This document shows, in pieces, positions 26,608-36,153 of a DNA stretch of 64,000 nt. The stretch lies in the NCBI RefSeq assembly GCF_020171725.1, contig NZ_JAIVAJ010000004.1, forward strand, positions 124,001-188,000, in the 5' to 3' direction. The stretch is from Halobacillus litoralis (GTDB lineage: Bacteria > Bacillota > Bacilli > Bacillales > Halobacillaceae). A program made the translations under genes and the position numbers. The notes beneath the pieces were generated by a model. It was not told where the DNA came from. It searched no databases and saw nothing but the letters and a program-made list of their open reading frames with translations. The first letter of the stretch is position 1, and every line of letters begins with the position of its first letter.

Positions 26608-26797
26608 GTTCCGCCGCTATACAGAATAGACAGGTAAGCACTAACACTCCGAACAAAATGCTGTTATAAAAGATTTTGTTCTCCAGTTTGTTCTGTGTTT
26701 CCACAGAAGGGTGCACCACAAGTATGATGATGCGGTACGTCTGGTACATGAAAATCATGGATAGAATCGGCACGGCGATGAGTAGAAAAGGCATCAT
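26567..26797 (-). CDS. Small two-helix membrane protein
   Basis: 76 residues with two hydrophobic segments (4-28 and 46-66). Ribosome site AAAGGAGG lies before a double ATG. No family recognised. Convergent with, and overlapping, the 43-residue gene. Confidence 0.68.
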   Translation of the reverse strand: MMPFLLIAVPILSMIFMYQTYRIIILVVHPSVETQNKLENKIFYNSILFGVLVLTCLFCIAAEPIFQSSSPSGSPF

Positions 26798-26944
26798 CGT
26801 TTTCCTCCTTTAAACGAGGGCTTCGATTATCGTTACACACAAATACATATCATTGCAATAAATGTTTCATAAATCTTTTCTGGAAACTTCAGCTGATTTG
26901 AAAAATGTGGTAGTCTCTACATGGAGTAAAAGAAAGGGGCTATT

Positions 26945-27181
26945 ATGAATAAAAAAGTCAGTCTCATGATCAGTGGGATGATTCTAGCGTTTTGTTCATG
27001 CATGTTTTATTTCCAGTTATCAACCTACTCCCTGTTACCTCCAGAAGAAGGCGGGGCTGATTTACATGCTTCTTTCAGACAGCTCTGGGCTTCCTCGGTA
27101 TGGTTTTATGGTGTATTATTTTCACTTTTAGCCATCCTGTACATGGGGTTTAACCATATTAAATTTGCAAATGAAAAATAG
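26945..27181 (+). CDS. Small membrane protein
   Basis: 78 residues, two transmembrane segments (6-27 and 50-70) with an acidic loop between. Ribosome site AAAGGGG. Its stop codon lies inside the terminator stem shared with the convergent M50-like gene. Confidence 0.7.
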   Translation: MNKKVSLMISGMILAFCSCMFYFQLSTYSLLPPEEGGADLHASFRQLWASSVWFYGVLFSLLAILYMGFNHIKFANEK

Positions 27182-27203
27182 CCAACCAATGAGTTGGCTA
27201 TTC
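27177..27203. terminator. Bidirectional terminator overlapping a stop codon
   Basis: Perfect 10-bp stem AATAGCCAAC/GTTGGCTATT. The TAG of the upstream gene is part of the left arm. Confidence 0.75.
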
Positions 27204-27214
27204 GTCTTGTCCAG

Positions 27215-27694
27215 TCAATCAATAGGATCCTCAGCCTTCCCGTAACGTAGGACATCATAAACGGCCATCCCATCACTTGGTTTTCCATCATCATTTCTGT
27301 AAGGAAACAAAGAAAAGAAGATGAAGTAGATGGAAAAGTAGGCATATTGGTAAAAGAACAATGTGGCAGGCAGGAATTCAGTTGTGATTAGAAAGTTCAA
27401 CAAGAGGATGACGATCAGATTAAAGCCGCTGCCCGCTAAATAAATGGCAACGTGGGCCCACGTTTTGTTATAGGTTAACGAGTCGTACTGGCACCAGCCT
27501 TCCATGAAGTATTTCTTCTTTACTTCGAGTGAGCCGATATTGAAAAGGGTTTTACCCGTCCCTATACAAAACTTGATCTTTCCACCGAACAATCGTGCCG
27601 TCAGCACATGCCCGGCTTCATGGATGAGGGTGACCAAAGGTAATATCAAAAAGAAATTCACAAAAAACATCGGGATATCACTGAATGTGAACAT
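27215..27694 (-). CDS. M50-like site-2 protease family membrane protein
   Basis: 159 residues with HEAGH in the first transmembrane segment (LVTLIHEAGHVLTARLFGG), the zinc motif of site-2 proteases, and further hydrophobic segments. The C-terminal motif is FPYRNDDGKPSDG, where full-length M50 enzymes have NxxPxxxLDG, so the second zinc ligand region is only partly like the family. Intramembrane protease or a degenerate relative. Substrate unknown. Confidence 0.78.
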   Translation of the reverse strand: MFTFSDIPMFFVNFFLILPLVTLIHEAGHVLTARLFGGKIKFCIGTGKTLFNIGSLEVKKKYFMEGWCQYDSLTYNKTWAHVAIYLAGSGFNLIVILLLNFLITTEFLPATLFFYQYAYFSIYFIFFSLFPYRNDDGKPSDGMAVYDVLRYGKAEDPID

Positions 27695-27868
27695 GCATGC
27701 TTCCTCACTTATTCTATATTTGGAACCCTGCAGGATATAAGGTTCGATTCAGGAACCATTTGGACAACATAACACAATTTCATTTATTATCCTAATATAA
27801 TGAATGATGTGTCGAATCGTATGAACAGGCGTTACTCTAAGAAAACATAACAAGAAACGAGGAATTCA

Positions 27869-28711
27869 ATGACTGAAATCAAAGAAATAGGATCATTATG
27901 CACGCTCGACGACCACGGCTATATCATCAACGAATCCGACTCCGGCAAAATCAACGCAAGATTCCAGGAAGCGATTCAACTTTTGACGGATCGATGTCTG
28001 GCTGCTTTACCAAATGACATTCACAGCCTGTACCTCCGAGGTTCGGTGCCGAAAGGGTTGGATATGGAAGGGGTGTCGGACGTCGACTTCATAGCCGTGA
28101 CCTATAAGGACCCGGAGGAACTTGATTTAGACTGGGTGGAGGAGACTGAACAGTTTATCGATCAAAAATTCTCCTTCATTAATGGAGTCGATTTAGGGTT
28201 CAGCCCCATAAGTGAGGTGGAGGAGACGGAGCACTGCTCGATGATTCCGTTCATTCTGAAGACTTACGGCCTGTGCGTGTATGGCGAGAACTTGATTCCG
28301 CAGCTCCCCGATTATAAACCAGACGTCTCGCTGGCGAACGAACACCTCATCCACTTTTCTTCATTAATGGATTACGCGAAGGGTGAGGTAACGGACAATG
28401 ATGACGTGGAAGATATCAAGGATGTCTGTTCATGGATTATGCGGATCATCGTGAGGGCCGGGGGAGTGCTTGTGATTGATCAGGAAAAAGCATACACAAG
28501 AGATCTTTTTCCTGCCTACACGCTATTTGCCAAGCATTATCCTGAAAAAGAACAGGAGATGAAAACAGCGTTGTGGTATTCCATTAATCCGCTATCAGAC
28601 TCAGGAGATATCCTCGAATTTCTGAACGGATTTGGTCAGTGGATGGAGGCGGAAACAGAGAAGTGGCTGGATGTTCACAATCCGAAAAGAGCCATGCATC
28701 TTCCGCTTTAA
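27869..28711 (+). CDS. Nucleotidyltransferase-domain protein
   Basis: 280 residues. A Pol-beta-type nucleotidyltransferase motif (LRGSVPKG..GVSDVDF, catalytic carboxylates DVD) at about 55-75, followed by a helical C-terminal domain. Layout is like aminoglycoside adenylyltransferase relatives, but the substrate cannot be assigned. A palindromic repeat lies 13 bp after its stop. Confidence 0.82.
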   Translation: MTEIKEIGSLCTLDDHGYIINESDSGKINARFQEAIQLLTDRCLAALPNDIHSLYLRGSVPKGLDMEGVSDVDFIAVTYKDPEELDLDWVEETEQFIDQKFSFINGVDLGFSPISEVEETEHCSMIPFILKTYGLCVYGENLIPQLPDYKPDVSLANEHLIHFSSLMDYAKGEVTDNDDVEDIKDVCSWIMRIIVRAGGVLVIDQEKAYTRDLFPAYTLFAKHYPEKEQEMKTALWYSINPLSDSGDILEFLNGFGQWMEAETEKWLDVHNPKRAMHLPL

Positions 28712-28724
28712 TGTCATGGACATA

Positions 28725-28770
28725 GGGGACGGTTCTCTTGTTCCAGCTATGGAACAAGAGAACCGTCCCC
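28725..28770 (+). repeat. Palindromic REP-like element, copy 1 (TTCC type)
   Basis: 20-bp arm GGGGACGGTTCTCTTGTTCC, 6-base loop, perfect complement arm. Followed by TACATTTCAC, taken as the 3' flank that defines + polarity. Confidence 0.95.
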
Positions 28771-28776
28771 TACATT

Positions 28777-29058
28777 TCACCCAAACATCCGACCGAAACT
28801 TGCCCCCAGCCCTGTCTGCCAGAAAAATAGCGACACGACCATCACGAAGAACCAGGACATTCTCCAAATCTCATTGGAACGGACAAATTGAACGAAGTAC
28901 AAACCACCCCAGATCACAAACGAAAGTGTGATCGGAAGCCACGCTGAAATGCCCATGCCACCTTCTCCCATACCGAAGGCAAAGAGCACTAGAAGGTTAA
29001 AGGCTGACAGGATGAGAAGAGCCGTGATGTTGTAGATATGAAACGCCTTTTTGCTCAA
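28777..29058 (-). CDS. Small membrane protein
   Basis: 93 residues, three hydrophobic segments (10-30, 38-60, 67-84). The start follows AAGGGGG. The stop lies seven bases from palindromic copy 1. Function unknown. Confidence 0.68.
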   Translation of the reverse strand: MSKKAFHIYNITALLILSAFNLLVLFAFGMGEGGMGISAWLPITLSFVIWGGLYFVQFVRSNEIWRMSWFFVMVVSLFFWQTGLGASFGRMFG

Positions 29059-29152
29059 TTGGAATCCCCCTTGTAGATATTGGATTGCGCTATATCTATT
29101 TTATCAGCAAACCAATTATTTACAAACGGGTCTTTACACTCAACGAATAAAA

Positions 29153-29186
29153 ACAGGCTGTCGTACGGAACGACAGCCTGTGTGAA
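29153..29186 (-). terminator. Terminator of the 66-residue membrane-protein gene
   Basis: Perfect 12-bp stem ACAGGCTGTCGT/ACGACAGCCTGT with a T-run on the minus strand. Confidence 0.85.
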
Positions 29187-29206
29187 AGTTTGCTCGTTAA
29201 AAAAAC

Positions 29207-29407
29207 TCATTGTTCACTATTCTGATTTCTATTATCCACTTTTCTAATCATCATAATGGCTTCAAATAAAACAATACTTATAATGAGAGTTCGCGCCAGT
29301 GGACTAAGTGGTTGGTATTCAAACATGTTTGCAAATAGAACAATGGCCAACAAAATATATAATACAGCTTTTACTAAATAATAAATCATCTCTAATGGTC
29401 GCATCAT
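29207..29407 (-). CDS. Small membrane protein
   Basis: 66 residues with two hydrophobic segments (8-27, 38-55). Ribosome site AAGGGG before a double ATG. No family recognised. Confidence 0.62.
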   Translation of the reverse strand: MMRPLEMIYYLVKAVLYILLAIVLFANMFEYQPLSPLARTLIISIVLFEAIMMIRKVDNRNQNSEQ

Positions 29408-29786
29408 CTAGCCCCTTGTTACAAAAATATAGTTCTCAAAAAAACACTACATCCTCTAAACGTATCATAGGCTTAGGGACTTGGAAATAGCTTCCCTTTT
29501 ATCCCGGAAAAAATAAAGATGAACCTGAAAACAGGCTCACCTTTTCTGAACAAAAAAATAACCTGGACCTATTCCAGATTTTCATCTTGCAACCTATAAG
29601 GCGTCGTGCTATCATCAAGAGACGCCTGTTTAATTATGTATGATAAACGTGTGACCATCTTACACTACAATCATATCACTAAGGCGGGTCCATGTCAAAC
29701 GGCACCTTCGCAAGTCTTGAAAAAAGGGTCGTTACCGGACCAGGAACCAAGATGAAAAACATAGAAAAAGATACAAATATAGAGGA
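29408..29786. other. Intergenic region upstream of helD-like gene
   Basis: No gene seen. It contains two imperfect hairpins (around 29521-29538, CCTG/CAGG; and near 29599-29629, AGGCGTC/GACGCCT). Any promoter for the helicase lies here; I could not identify one with confidence. Confidence 0.4.
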
Positions 29787-32123
29787 GTGGTCGAGCTGGA
29801 CGAACAAATTCGGAACGAGCAGCAGTATTTGAATGAGGTTATGGAGACAATCCAGAAGCAGATCCATGACGTTGAAGCCGATTCGGCCAAGCGAAAGGAA
29901 GAAGTCATTCAGATCCGGAAGCACTTCTGGGATGACCTGAAGGTGAATATGGATACGTTCGATGATTATTTGGAGACGATCATCGGGATGCGTCAGCAGG
30001 CACAGGATTTGTCTGTCATCCAAGGCACGCACTGGCATGCCTACGACCGGCTGAAGAAGCTGAAGCGGATCGAGGAATCCCCGTATTTCGGACGGATCGA
30101 TTTCCGGGAAGAGGGGGCGGATGAGGCGGAGCGCATTCATATCGGGGTGGCGACGGTCACCGACGAAGCGAATGAGAACATCCTGATTTACGACTGGCGC
30201 GCGCCGATTTCGAGCGTCTACTACGACTATCCTCCCGGCCCGGCCGAATATGAGACCCCGGGTGGAACGATTGAAGGCCATTTAGATAAAAAGTGGCAGT
30301 ACACGATCCGGAATGGTGTGATCGAGTCGATGTTCGATACGAGCCTGACCATTGGAGACGAAATCCTCCAATCCGTATTGGGGCAGGGGACGAACAAGCA
30401 TATGCAGAGCATCGTCGCGACCATTCAGCGGGATCAGAACCATATTATAAGGAACGTCGGCGGTAAATTACTGGTCGTGCAGGGTGCTGCGGGAAGCGGC
30501 AAGACGTCGGCTGCCCTCCAGCGGATTGCGTATTTCCTCTATAAATACCGCGACACGCTGAAGGCGGACCAGATCATTCTGTTCACTCCGAACAACATGT
30601 TCAGCAACTACGTATCCCACGTGCTGCCGGAGCTCGGGGAGGAGAACATGGAGCAGGAAACCTTCCAGGATTATTTGAACTACCGGTTGCGGGACTCGTT
30701 CAAAGTGGAGGATCCGTATGACCAGCTGGAATTTTTGCTTGAAGCAGAGCCCGGACGTCGTTATGACACGAGAAAAGCGAGCATCCGATTCAAGTCATCC
30801 GCGACCTTTTTTGAAGGGATGAGGCGATACCGCGAAGCCTTGGAGTCCTCCGGTATGATGTTCAGAGGCATCAAGTTCCGTGGAAAGTCAGTAGCGACAT
30901 CGAAGGAGATCACCGACTTCTTCTATCAGGAGCATACGTCTATGCGGTTCCTTAATCGAATCGAGAAGCTGAAGGAATGGTTATTGAAGAAGATCGATCA
31001 GGTGGAAAAGGAAGAGCGGAAGAAGGCGTGGGTGCAGGAGGAAATCGAACTGCTCAGCAAAGACGAACTTCAGAAAGTCTTCAACAATTTAGAGGAAGAT
31101 TCCTTCGAGTACTATGACAAAGAGAACCGTATGCTCGCCCGTTATATCGTGCGCAGCCGTATGAAGTCGTTACGGAAAAAAATCGAATCGCTCGAATTCA
31201 TCCACGTGAAGAAGCTATACAACCAGCTGTTCGACGCCTCGATGGACGATGTGTTATGGAATCGTGAGGAGCTGCCACCTGAGTGGGAAGACATTCGTAT
31301 TTTGACAAAAGAAATGCTGGAGCGGGATGAATTGCATAACGAAGATGCGACGCCGTACCTGCTTTTAAAGGAACTGATCCAAGGCTTCCAGTCCAATACG
31401 TCGATTAAGTATGTGCTGATTGACGAGGCGCAGGACTATTCGATTTTTCAGTTCGAGTTTATCAAGCGGCTGTTCCCGGCGGCGAGAATGACGGTGCTCG
31501 GCGATTTCAACCAGGCGATCTTCGCCCACTCCCATGATCTATCCGATTTCAACGACCTCTCGAGCTTGTATGGACCGGATGAGACGGAGCTGATCGAACT
31601 CGACCGCAGCTATCGATCGACGAAAGAGATCATCGAGTTCACGCGCGAGCTTGTTCCGGAAGGGAAGCAGATCAAGGCGTTCGAACGCGAAGGCGAGCAG
31701 CCGACGATGAACGTGGTGGAGGATAAGCGGACCCTTCACAGGTCAATCCGCCAGAGAGTAGAAGAGCTGCAGGCAAGTGGATCCCAAACGGTCGCCATCA
31801 TCTGCAAGTCCGCGACGGAGAGTGCCGCCGCCTATGAATCGCTCCGCAGCAGCATGGAAGACCTCACACTCGTGAGGAAAAACACAGAAGAGTACCAGCA
31901 GGGCGTCGTGGTGATCCCGGCGTATCTCGCAAAAGGAATCGAATTCGATTCGGTCATCATCTACAATGCTTCCGAAGAAGTATATGGAGAAGAGCATCTG
32001 CGCAGGCTGTTCTATACAGCGTGCACGAGAGCGATGCACCACCTTCATCTATACAGTGTCGGGGAACCGAGCTTTCTGATGGATGATGTGCAGCAGGGAC
32101 GGATGCTGGTCGCTCAGCGGTGA
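29787..32123 (+). CDS. HelD-like superfamily 1 helicase / RNA polymerase recycling factor
   Basis: 778 residues. N-terminal coiled coil (about 5-70), Walker A QGAAGSGKT (near 232-239), helicase motifs VLIDEAQDYS, LGDFNQAIF and LDRSYRSTKEI, and a C-terminal motif VIPAYLAKGIEFDSV. This matches HelD, which binds RNA polymerase and releases it from nucleic acids using ATP. The GTG start is uncertain, because AGAGGAG lies directly against it. Confidence 0.9.
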   Translation: MVELDEQIRNEQQYLNEVMETIQKQIHDVEADSAKRKEEVIQIRKHFWDDLKVNMDTFDDYLETIIGMRQQAQDLSVIQGTHWHAYDRLKKLKRIEESPYFGRIDFREEGADEAERIHIGVATVTDEANENILIYDWRAPISSVYYDYPPGPAEYETPGGTIEGHLDKKWQYTIRNGVIESMFDTSLTIGDEILQSVLGQGTNKHMQSIVATIQRDQNHIIRNVGGKLLVVQGAAGSGKTSAALQRIAYFLYKYRDTLKADQIILFTPNNMFSNYVSHVLPELGEENMEQETFQDYLNYRLRDSFKVEDPYDQLEFLLEAEPGRRYDTRKASIRFKSSATFFEGMRRYREALESSGMMFRGIKFRGKSVATSKEITDFFYQEHTSMRFLNRIEKLKEWLLKKIDQVEKEERKKAWVQEEIELLSKDELQKVFNNLEEDSFEYYDKENRMLARYIVRSRMKSLRKKIESLEFIHVKKLYNQLFDASMDDVLWNREELPPEWEDIRILTKEMLERDELHNEDATPYLLLKELIQGFQSNTSIKYVLIDEAQDYSIFQFEFIKRLFPAARMTVLGDFNQAIFAHSHDLSDFNDLSSLYGPDETELIELDRSYRSTKEIIEFTRELVPEGKQIKAFEREGEQPTMNVVEDKRTLHRSIRQRVEELQASGSQTVAIICKSATESAAAYESLRSSMEDLTLVRKNTEEYQQGVVVIPAYLAKGIEFDSVIIYNASEEVYGEEHLRRLFYTACTRAMHHLHLYSVGEPSFLMDDVQQGRMLVAQR

Positions 32124-32135
32124 TCTAAATAATTC

Positions 32136-32173
32136 GAGCACGGAGGACGAAAAGATGTCCCCCGTGCTTTTTT
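32136..32173 (+). terminator. Terminator of helD-like gene
   Basis: The stem AGCACGG-a-GGAC / GTCC-c-CCGTGCT is followed by six T's. Confidence 0.88.
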
Positions 32174-32248
32174 GCTGTGAAGGAGAAGCATCATCCTTTA
32201 GCGAATGTAGAATAAGACAAGAAACGTACGTTGAGGAGGAGATGTATT

Positions 32249-32719
32249 TTGAAAAAAGTGGACTTACTCATGCATGCTTTAGATTCAACATTCGATCAAG
32301 AAAGCTGGTTTGCGCCTTTTAAACCTTCCATGGAAGGAATTACAGCGGAGCAGGCGAAGTGGAAGCCGGAAGGAGAAGCGACGAAATCGATTTGGGAAAA
32401 TGCCAGTCACCTCATCTATTATAAGGAACGACTCACCGCAAAGCTCGAGGGGCGTGATTGGACGCAAAATTTAGATGGAGACGAAACGTTCCATTATGTT
32501 CCACAGTCAGACGAAGATGAGGAATGGCATCAGGTCGTGGAACGTGCCGGGAAGGCGCACAACCAGCTGCGTGAAGCGCTGAGCCAGCTAACGGACGATC
32601 AACTGGAGAAGGAGTCGCTGGATGAGAAGCTGTTGGATATTTTCCTCCATGACGCTTACCACACAGGTCAAATCATCCAAATTAGAAAACTGCAGGGTTC
32701 GTGGCCGGCGAATCGTTAA
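32249..32719 (+). CDS. DinB-like four-helix protein
   Basis: 156 residues, DinB superfamily, with histidines in ENASHLIYYKERL and FLHDAYHTGQIIQIR as metal ligands. The TTG start is placed seven bases after GAGGAGGAG; the frame is open slightly upstream. Followed 20 bp later by a hydrolase gene. Second DinB-like protein in the window, with little sequence similarity to the first. Confidence 0.84.
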   Translation: MKKVDLLMHALDSTFDQESWFAPFKPSMEGITAEQAKWKPEGEATKSIWENASHLIYYKERLTAKLEGRDWTQNLDGDETFHYVPQSDEDEEWHQVVERAGKAHNQLREALSQLTDDQLEKESLDEKLLDIFLHDAYHTGQIIQIRKLQGSWPANR

Positions 32720-32739
32720 GAAAAGGAGGGGTGCCCATT

Positions 32740-33615
32740 ATGGAAAAAGAACATTTCACAGGCTTTCGGAAGGTGGAGGTAAGGGATGATCATTTAGACG
32801 TGACATTCCCCATGTTTGTTTTCTACCCCACAGATGAACCTGAAAAAGAAGAGAGAATCGGGCCGTATCCAATGCATGTGGCAACAGGAGCTGATCTGTC
32901 AAACGGTACATACCCACTCGTTATCGTTTCTCATGGCACGGGCGGGACGCCGCTTGTTTACAGAGGTCTTGCGAAGGCGTTGGCAGCGAGCGGATTCATC
33001 GTCGCCATGCCGGAACATCCATTCAATAATATTCATGACAATCGGTTCAAGGATTCGATGGAACTTCTTGAAAGCCGGCCGAAACACATCACGCAAGCGA
33101 TCGACTGGTTTATGGAGGACCATTCGTTCCGGGATCATATCAAGCAGGACGACATCTCGATGATCGGACACTCCATGGGCGGATACACGGCTGTGGCAGC
33201 AGCGGGAGGAATCCCGACATCTCTTCCGGGGGAAACGGAGGGTGGAAGTCCAGTAGTGGTCGATGTGGAAAAAGAGAAGCGGATTAAGAAATTGATTCTG
33301 CTGGCACCCGCGCTCGGTTGGTTCAGGGAAAAGGGGGCACTGGATCACGTCCATCTCCCCATCTTCGTGATGACCGGCGAGAAAGATGAGGTCACGCCTT
33401 CTTTTCACGCTGAACTATTACGCCAAGGGGTGAAGCATCCTGAAATGATAGAACACAAGGTGGTCGAAAACGGGGGTCACTTCTCGTTTTTAACGCCTTT
33501 TCCTGAAGCAATGAAAAGCGCGTCCTTTCCGCCTTCACAGGACCCTGAGGGATTCGATCGTGAAGGTTTTCATGAGAGGCTGCATGTGGATATCCTTCAG
33601 TTTCTATTAAAGTAA
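32740..33615 (+). CDS. Alpha/beta hydrolase (PAF-acetylhydrolase/dienelactone hydrolase-like)
   Basis: 291 residues. Oxyanion segment VSHGTGGTP, nucleophile elbow GHSMGG with S145, late Asp in TGEKDEVTP and His in NGGHFSF. No signal peptide. The start is chosen at the ATG after AAGGAGGGG; an upstream extension would overlap the DinB-like gene. Likely an esterase; substrate unknown. Confidence 0.85.
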   Translation: MEKEHFTGFRKVEVRDDHLDVTFPMFVFYPTDEPEKEERIGPYPMHVATGADLSNGTYPLVIVSHGTGGTPLVYRGLAKALAASGFIVAMPEHPFNNIHDNRFKDSMELLESRPKHITQAIDWFMEDHSFRDHIKQDDISMIGHSMGGYTAVAAAGGIPTSLPGETEGGSPVVVDVEKEKRIKKLILLAPALGWFREKGALDHVHLPIFVMTGEKDEVTPSFHAELLRQGVKHPEMIEHKVVENGGHFSFLTPFPEAMKSASFPPSQDPEGFDREGFHERLHVDILQFLLK

Positions 33616-33707
33616 AGGTCTTGCAACTGAGTTTTGAAGTAACTCATATAATCTTAATCTCCTTATAATTAAATTTCATAAGGGGATTACAATAGATTAC
33701 TTACATA

Positions 33708-34241
33708 ATGCACGAAAGGCTGAAGAATATCATGGCAATAAAAGAAGCACCGAACATTCAAACAGAACGATTGGTTTTACGTCCGAGAGCGGATAAAGAC
33801 ATTCCCAACATGCTTAAAATGTTTAACAATGAAGAAGTAAGAGAATTTCTTGGAATCAATCCCCCTCGTGATGAACACTCGATGATAGAAATGGTCAGGA
33901 ATCGTACTGAAACAAAATGGACGGTCGCATTAAAAGATACGGATGAGTTCATCGGTGATGTAATGATTCCACAAATAGCAGAAGGTTATCTTGGCGAAAT
34001 TGGTTATCGCTTCATGAGGGAGCACTGGGGAAGCGGTTTTGCGTATGAAGCGGTCTCCGCGGTCATGGAGCATTGTAAAAGCACATTAAACCTTAAACGT
34101 TTATCTGCTACTATAGATGATAAAAATATGCCGTCAAAAAAGTTAATTGAAAAACTCGGATTTACTTTGGTAGCGGTGTTGCCTGAATCGCATTTACATG
34201 GCAGAGTTGCCGATGTAGCTTACTATTCTCTTAAATTATAA
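33708..34241 (+). CDS. GNAT family N-acetyltransferase (RimJ/RimL-like)
   Basis: 177 residues with the GNAT pattern: TERLVLRPRADKD, then YRFMREHWGSGFAYEAV for acetyl-CoA binding, and NMPSKKLIEKLGF. Neither the ATG at 33708 nor 33732 (MAIKEAP) has a strong ribosome site; the second gives a more typical N-terminus. AT-richer than its neighbours. Acceptor unknown. Confidence 0.85.
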   Translation: MHERLKNIMAIKEAPNIQTERLVLRPRADKDIPNMLKMFNNEEVREFLGINPPRDEHSMIEMVRNRTETKWTVALKDTDEFIGDVMIPQIAEGYLGEIGYRFMREHWGSGFAYEAVSAVMEHCKSTLNLKRLSATIDDKNMPSKKLIEKLGFTLVAVLPESHLHGRVADVAYYSLKL

Positions 34242-34412
34242 GCGTCCTTTCGCCCTCCTGAAAAAATTACAAACAGGCACTTTCACAACTTTCTCAGGTG
34301 CTTTTTTTGATGCACATCTGAACAAATCTTATTTCGAGTGTTCCCATGCTTTCTCCTTAATGTAAGCGCAAACGGAAACCACCTCAAAAAACTCCTTTAT
34401 TAGCTGAAATGT

Positions 34413-34451
34413 TTTGTTTAGAACATAAGCGGTAATACATGACTAAACAAA
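34413..34451 (+). promoter_or_regulatory. Inverted repeat upstream of aldehyde dehydrogenase gene
   Basis: TTTGTTTAG (34413-34421) and CTAAACAAA (34443-34451), exact inverted repeats 21 bases apart and 40 bases before the start codon. Possible operator; the regulator is unknown. Confidence 0.4.
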
Positions 34452-34490
34452 CAAAACCATACAACTTTTTACAAAGGAGAATTTCAATAT

Positions 34491-35915
34491 ATGCGTACGA
34501 ACTTGAAACATTACATTAACGGTGAATGGGTTGAATCAACGGGCAATGACACCTACGACGTCATTAACCCTGCAACGGAAGAACCAATGGGTCAAATCAG
34601 CTTAGGAACGAAGGAAGACTTGAATAAAGCGGTTCAAGCAGCCCGCGATGCTTTCCCGAGTTTCTCTCAAACTTCTAAAGAAGAGCGGATTGAAATGCTT
34701 GAGAACATAGCTGAAGCCTATGCACGACGCAAAGACGAATTTATCGAAGTCATGACGGACGAGTTAGGTGCACCTCTTGAAATTTCGGAGAAGGTTCACT
34801 ATAGCATGGGGTATAATCATTTTGCCCAAGCGGCTGAATCTCTTAAAAATATTGAATTTATGGAACACCGCGGTGACCATACAGTCGTCAAGGAATCCGT
34901 TGGGGTGAGTGGTTTGATCACACCATGGAACTTCCCGACAAATCAATCTTCAACGAAAATTGCCAGCGCTTTTGCAGCCGGTAGCCCGGTTGTTTTGAAA
35001 CCTTCTGAGATGACGCCATTCGCTGCCATCATGTTAGCGGAGATTTTTGATGAAGTAGGCGTGCCTAAGGGCGCATTCAACCTCGTGAACGGTACAGGCG
35101 AAACCATTGGTGATGGCATCAGCTCACACCCTGATATTGACTTTGTGTCATTCACAGGTTCAGCTGGCGTTGGAACGAAAGTCATGAAAAATGCTTCTGA
35201 AACGATTAAAAACGTTGCACTCGAACTAGGTGGTAAATCTCCATTGATTGTTCTTGAAGATGCGGATATGAAGGATGCTGCGCGAAATGCAGTAAGTAAT
35301 ATCGCCACGAATACTGGGCAGGTCTGCTCTGCAGCGACCCGAATGATTGTTCCAGCTTCTAAGAAGGAAGAATTTGAACAAGCGGTATTAGAAGTGCTTC
35401 CTGAATTCCCGGTAGGTCATCCTCGTGAAGGAAATTACGTTGGACCCCTTGTATCCAAGAAGCAGTGGGACACTGTTCAGTCCTATATTGAAAAAGGGAT
35501 GGAAGAAGGAGCCGATCTAATTGCCGGTGGTACAGGACTTCCAGAGGGGTTAGATAAAGGGTATTACGCGAAACCGACGATCTTCACGGATGTATCGAAT
35601 GATATGGTGATCGCACAAGAGGAGATCTTTGGCCCTGTAATGTGTATTATTACGTATGAAACCATCGATCAGGCGATTGAAATAGGAAATGATGTTGTCT
35701 ATGGATTAGCCGGTTACGTCTATGGTAAAGATCCAGAAACACTTAGAAAAGTTGCAACATCCATCCGTGCTGGACGCATCAAGATAAATGATGCCTCTCA
35801 TGATTTCAATGCACCGTTTGGCGGATATAAGCAATCGGGTATTGGTCGTGAGTGGGGCGATTATGGAATTGAAGAATATCTTGAGAAAAAAGCGATTCTT
35901 GGGTTCCCGTCTTAA
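34491..35915 (+). CDS. NAD(P)-dependent aldehyde dehydrogenase
   Basis: 474 residues, aldehyde dehydrogenase superfamily. Catalytic Cys C279 in GQVCSAA, general base E245 in LELGGKSP, cofactor region SFTGSAGVG, and the oxyanion Asn in TPWNFP. Oxidises an aldehyde to its acid; substrate cannot be told from the sequence. Stands alone behind an inverted repeat that may be an operator. Confidence 0.93.
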   Translation: MRTNLKHYINGEWVESTGNDTYDVINPATEEPMGQISLGTKEDLNKAVQAARDAFPSFSQTSKEERIEMLENIAEAYARRKDEFIEVMTDELGAPLEISEKVHYSMGYNHFAQAAESLKNIEFMEHRGDHTVVKESVGVSGLITPWNFPTNQSSTKIASAFAAGSPVVLKPSEMTPFAAIMLAEIFDEVGVPKGAFNLVNGTGETIGDGISSHPDIDFVSFTGSAGVGTKVMKNASETIKNVALELGGKSPLIVLEDADMKDAARNAVSNIATNTGQVCSAATRMIVPASKKEEFEQAVLEVLPEFPVGHPREGNYVGPLVSKKQWDTVQSYIEKGMEEGADLIAGGTGLPEGLDKGYYAKPTIFTDVSNDMVIAQEEIFGPVMCIITYETIDQAIEIGNDVVYGLAGYVYGKDPETLRKVATSIRAGRIKINDASHDFNAPFGGYKQSGIGREWGDYGIEEYLEKKAILGFPS

Positions 35916-36007
35916 CTGCTCATGGATTAAGGAAGAGCTATTCTCCTCGTAATTTAAGAGGTTTCTTGATTTGAGAAGTTCTTTTTTTCTATTAACAACA
36001 AACTTTT

Positions 36008-36043
36008 AAAAAGCGCGGTATGCTGCCTATACCGCGCTTTTTT
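36008..36043 (+). terminator. Terminator downstream of aldehyde dehydrogenase gene
   Basis: The 13-bp stem AAAAAGCGCGGTA/TACCGCGCTTTTT is followed by T's. Confidence 0.85.
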
Positions 36044-36153
36044 CATGGTTATTACACAACAAAATAAAATTTTTTTTTGAAAAAAAGTGATCCAAATCGA
36101 TTTCTCCTTCGATAGCTTAGCAAATACATCAACAACGAAGGAGAGATTTTCAA

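Noticed and set aside
28725..28770. Palindromes as simple Rho-independent terminators
   Set aside because: They lack the T-run, and several sit next to a separate good terminator (41595, 47606). They may still affect transcript ends, but that is not their defining feature.
29679..30281. Long minus-strand frame opposite the helD-like gene
   Set aside because: Antisense to a gene with clear helicase motifs, no ribosome site, no recognisable protein features.
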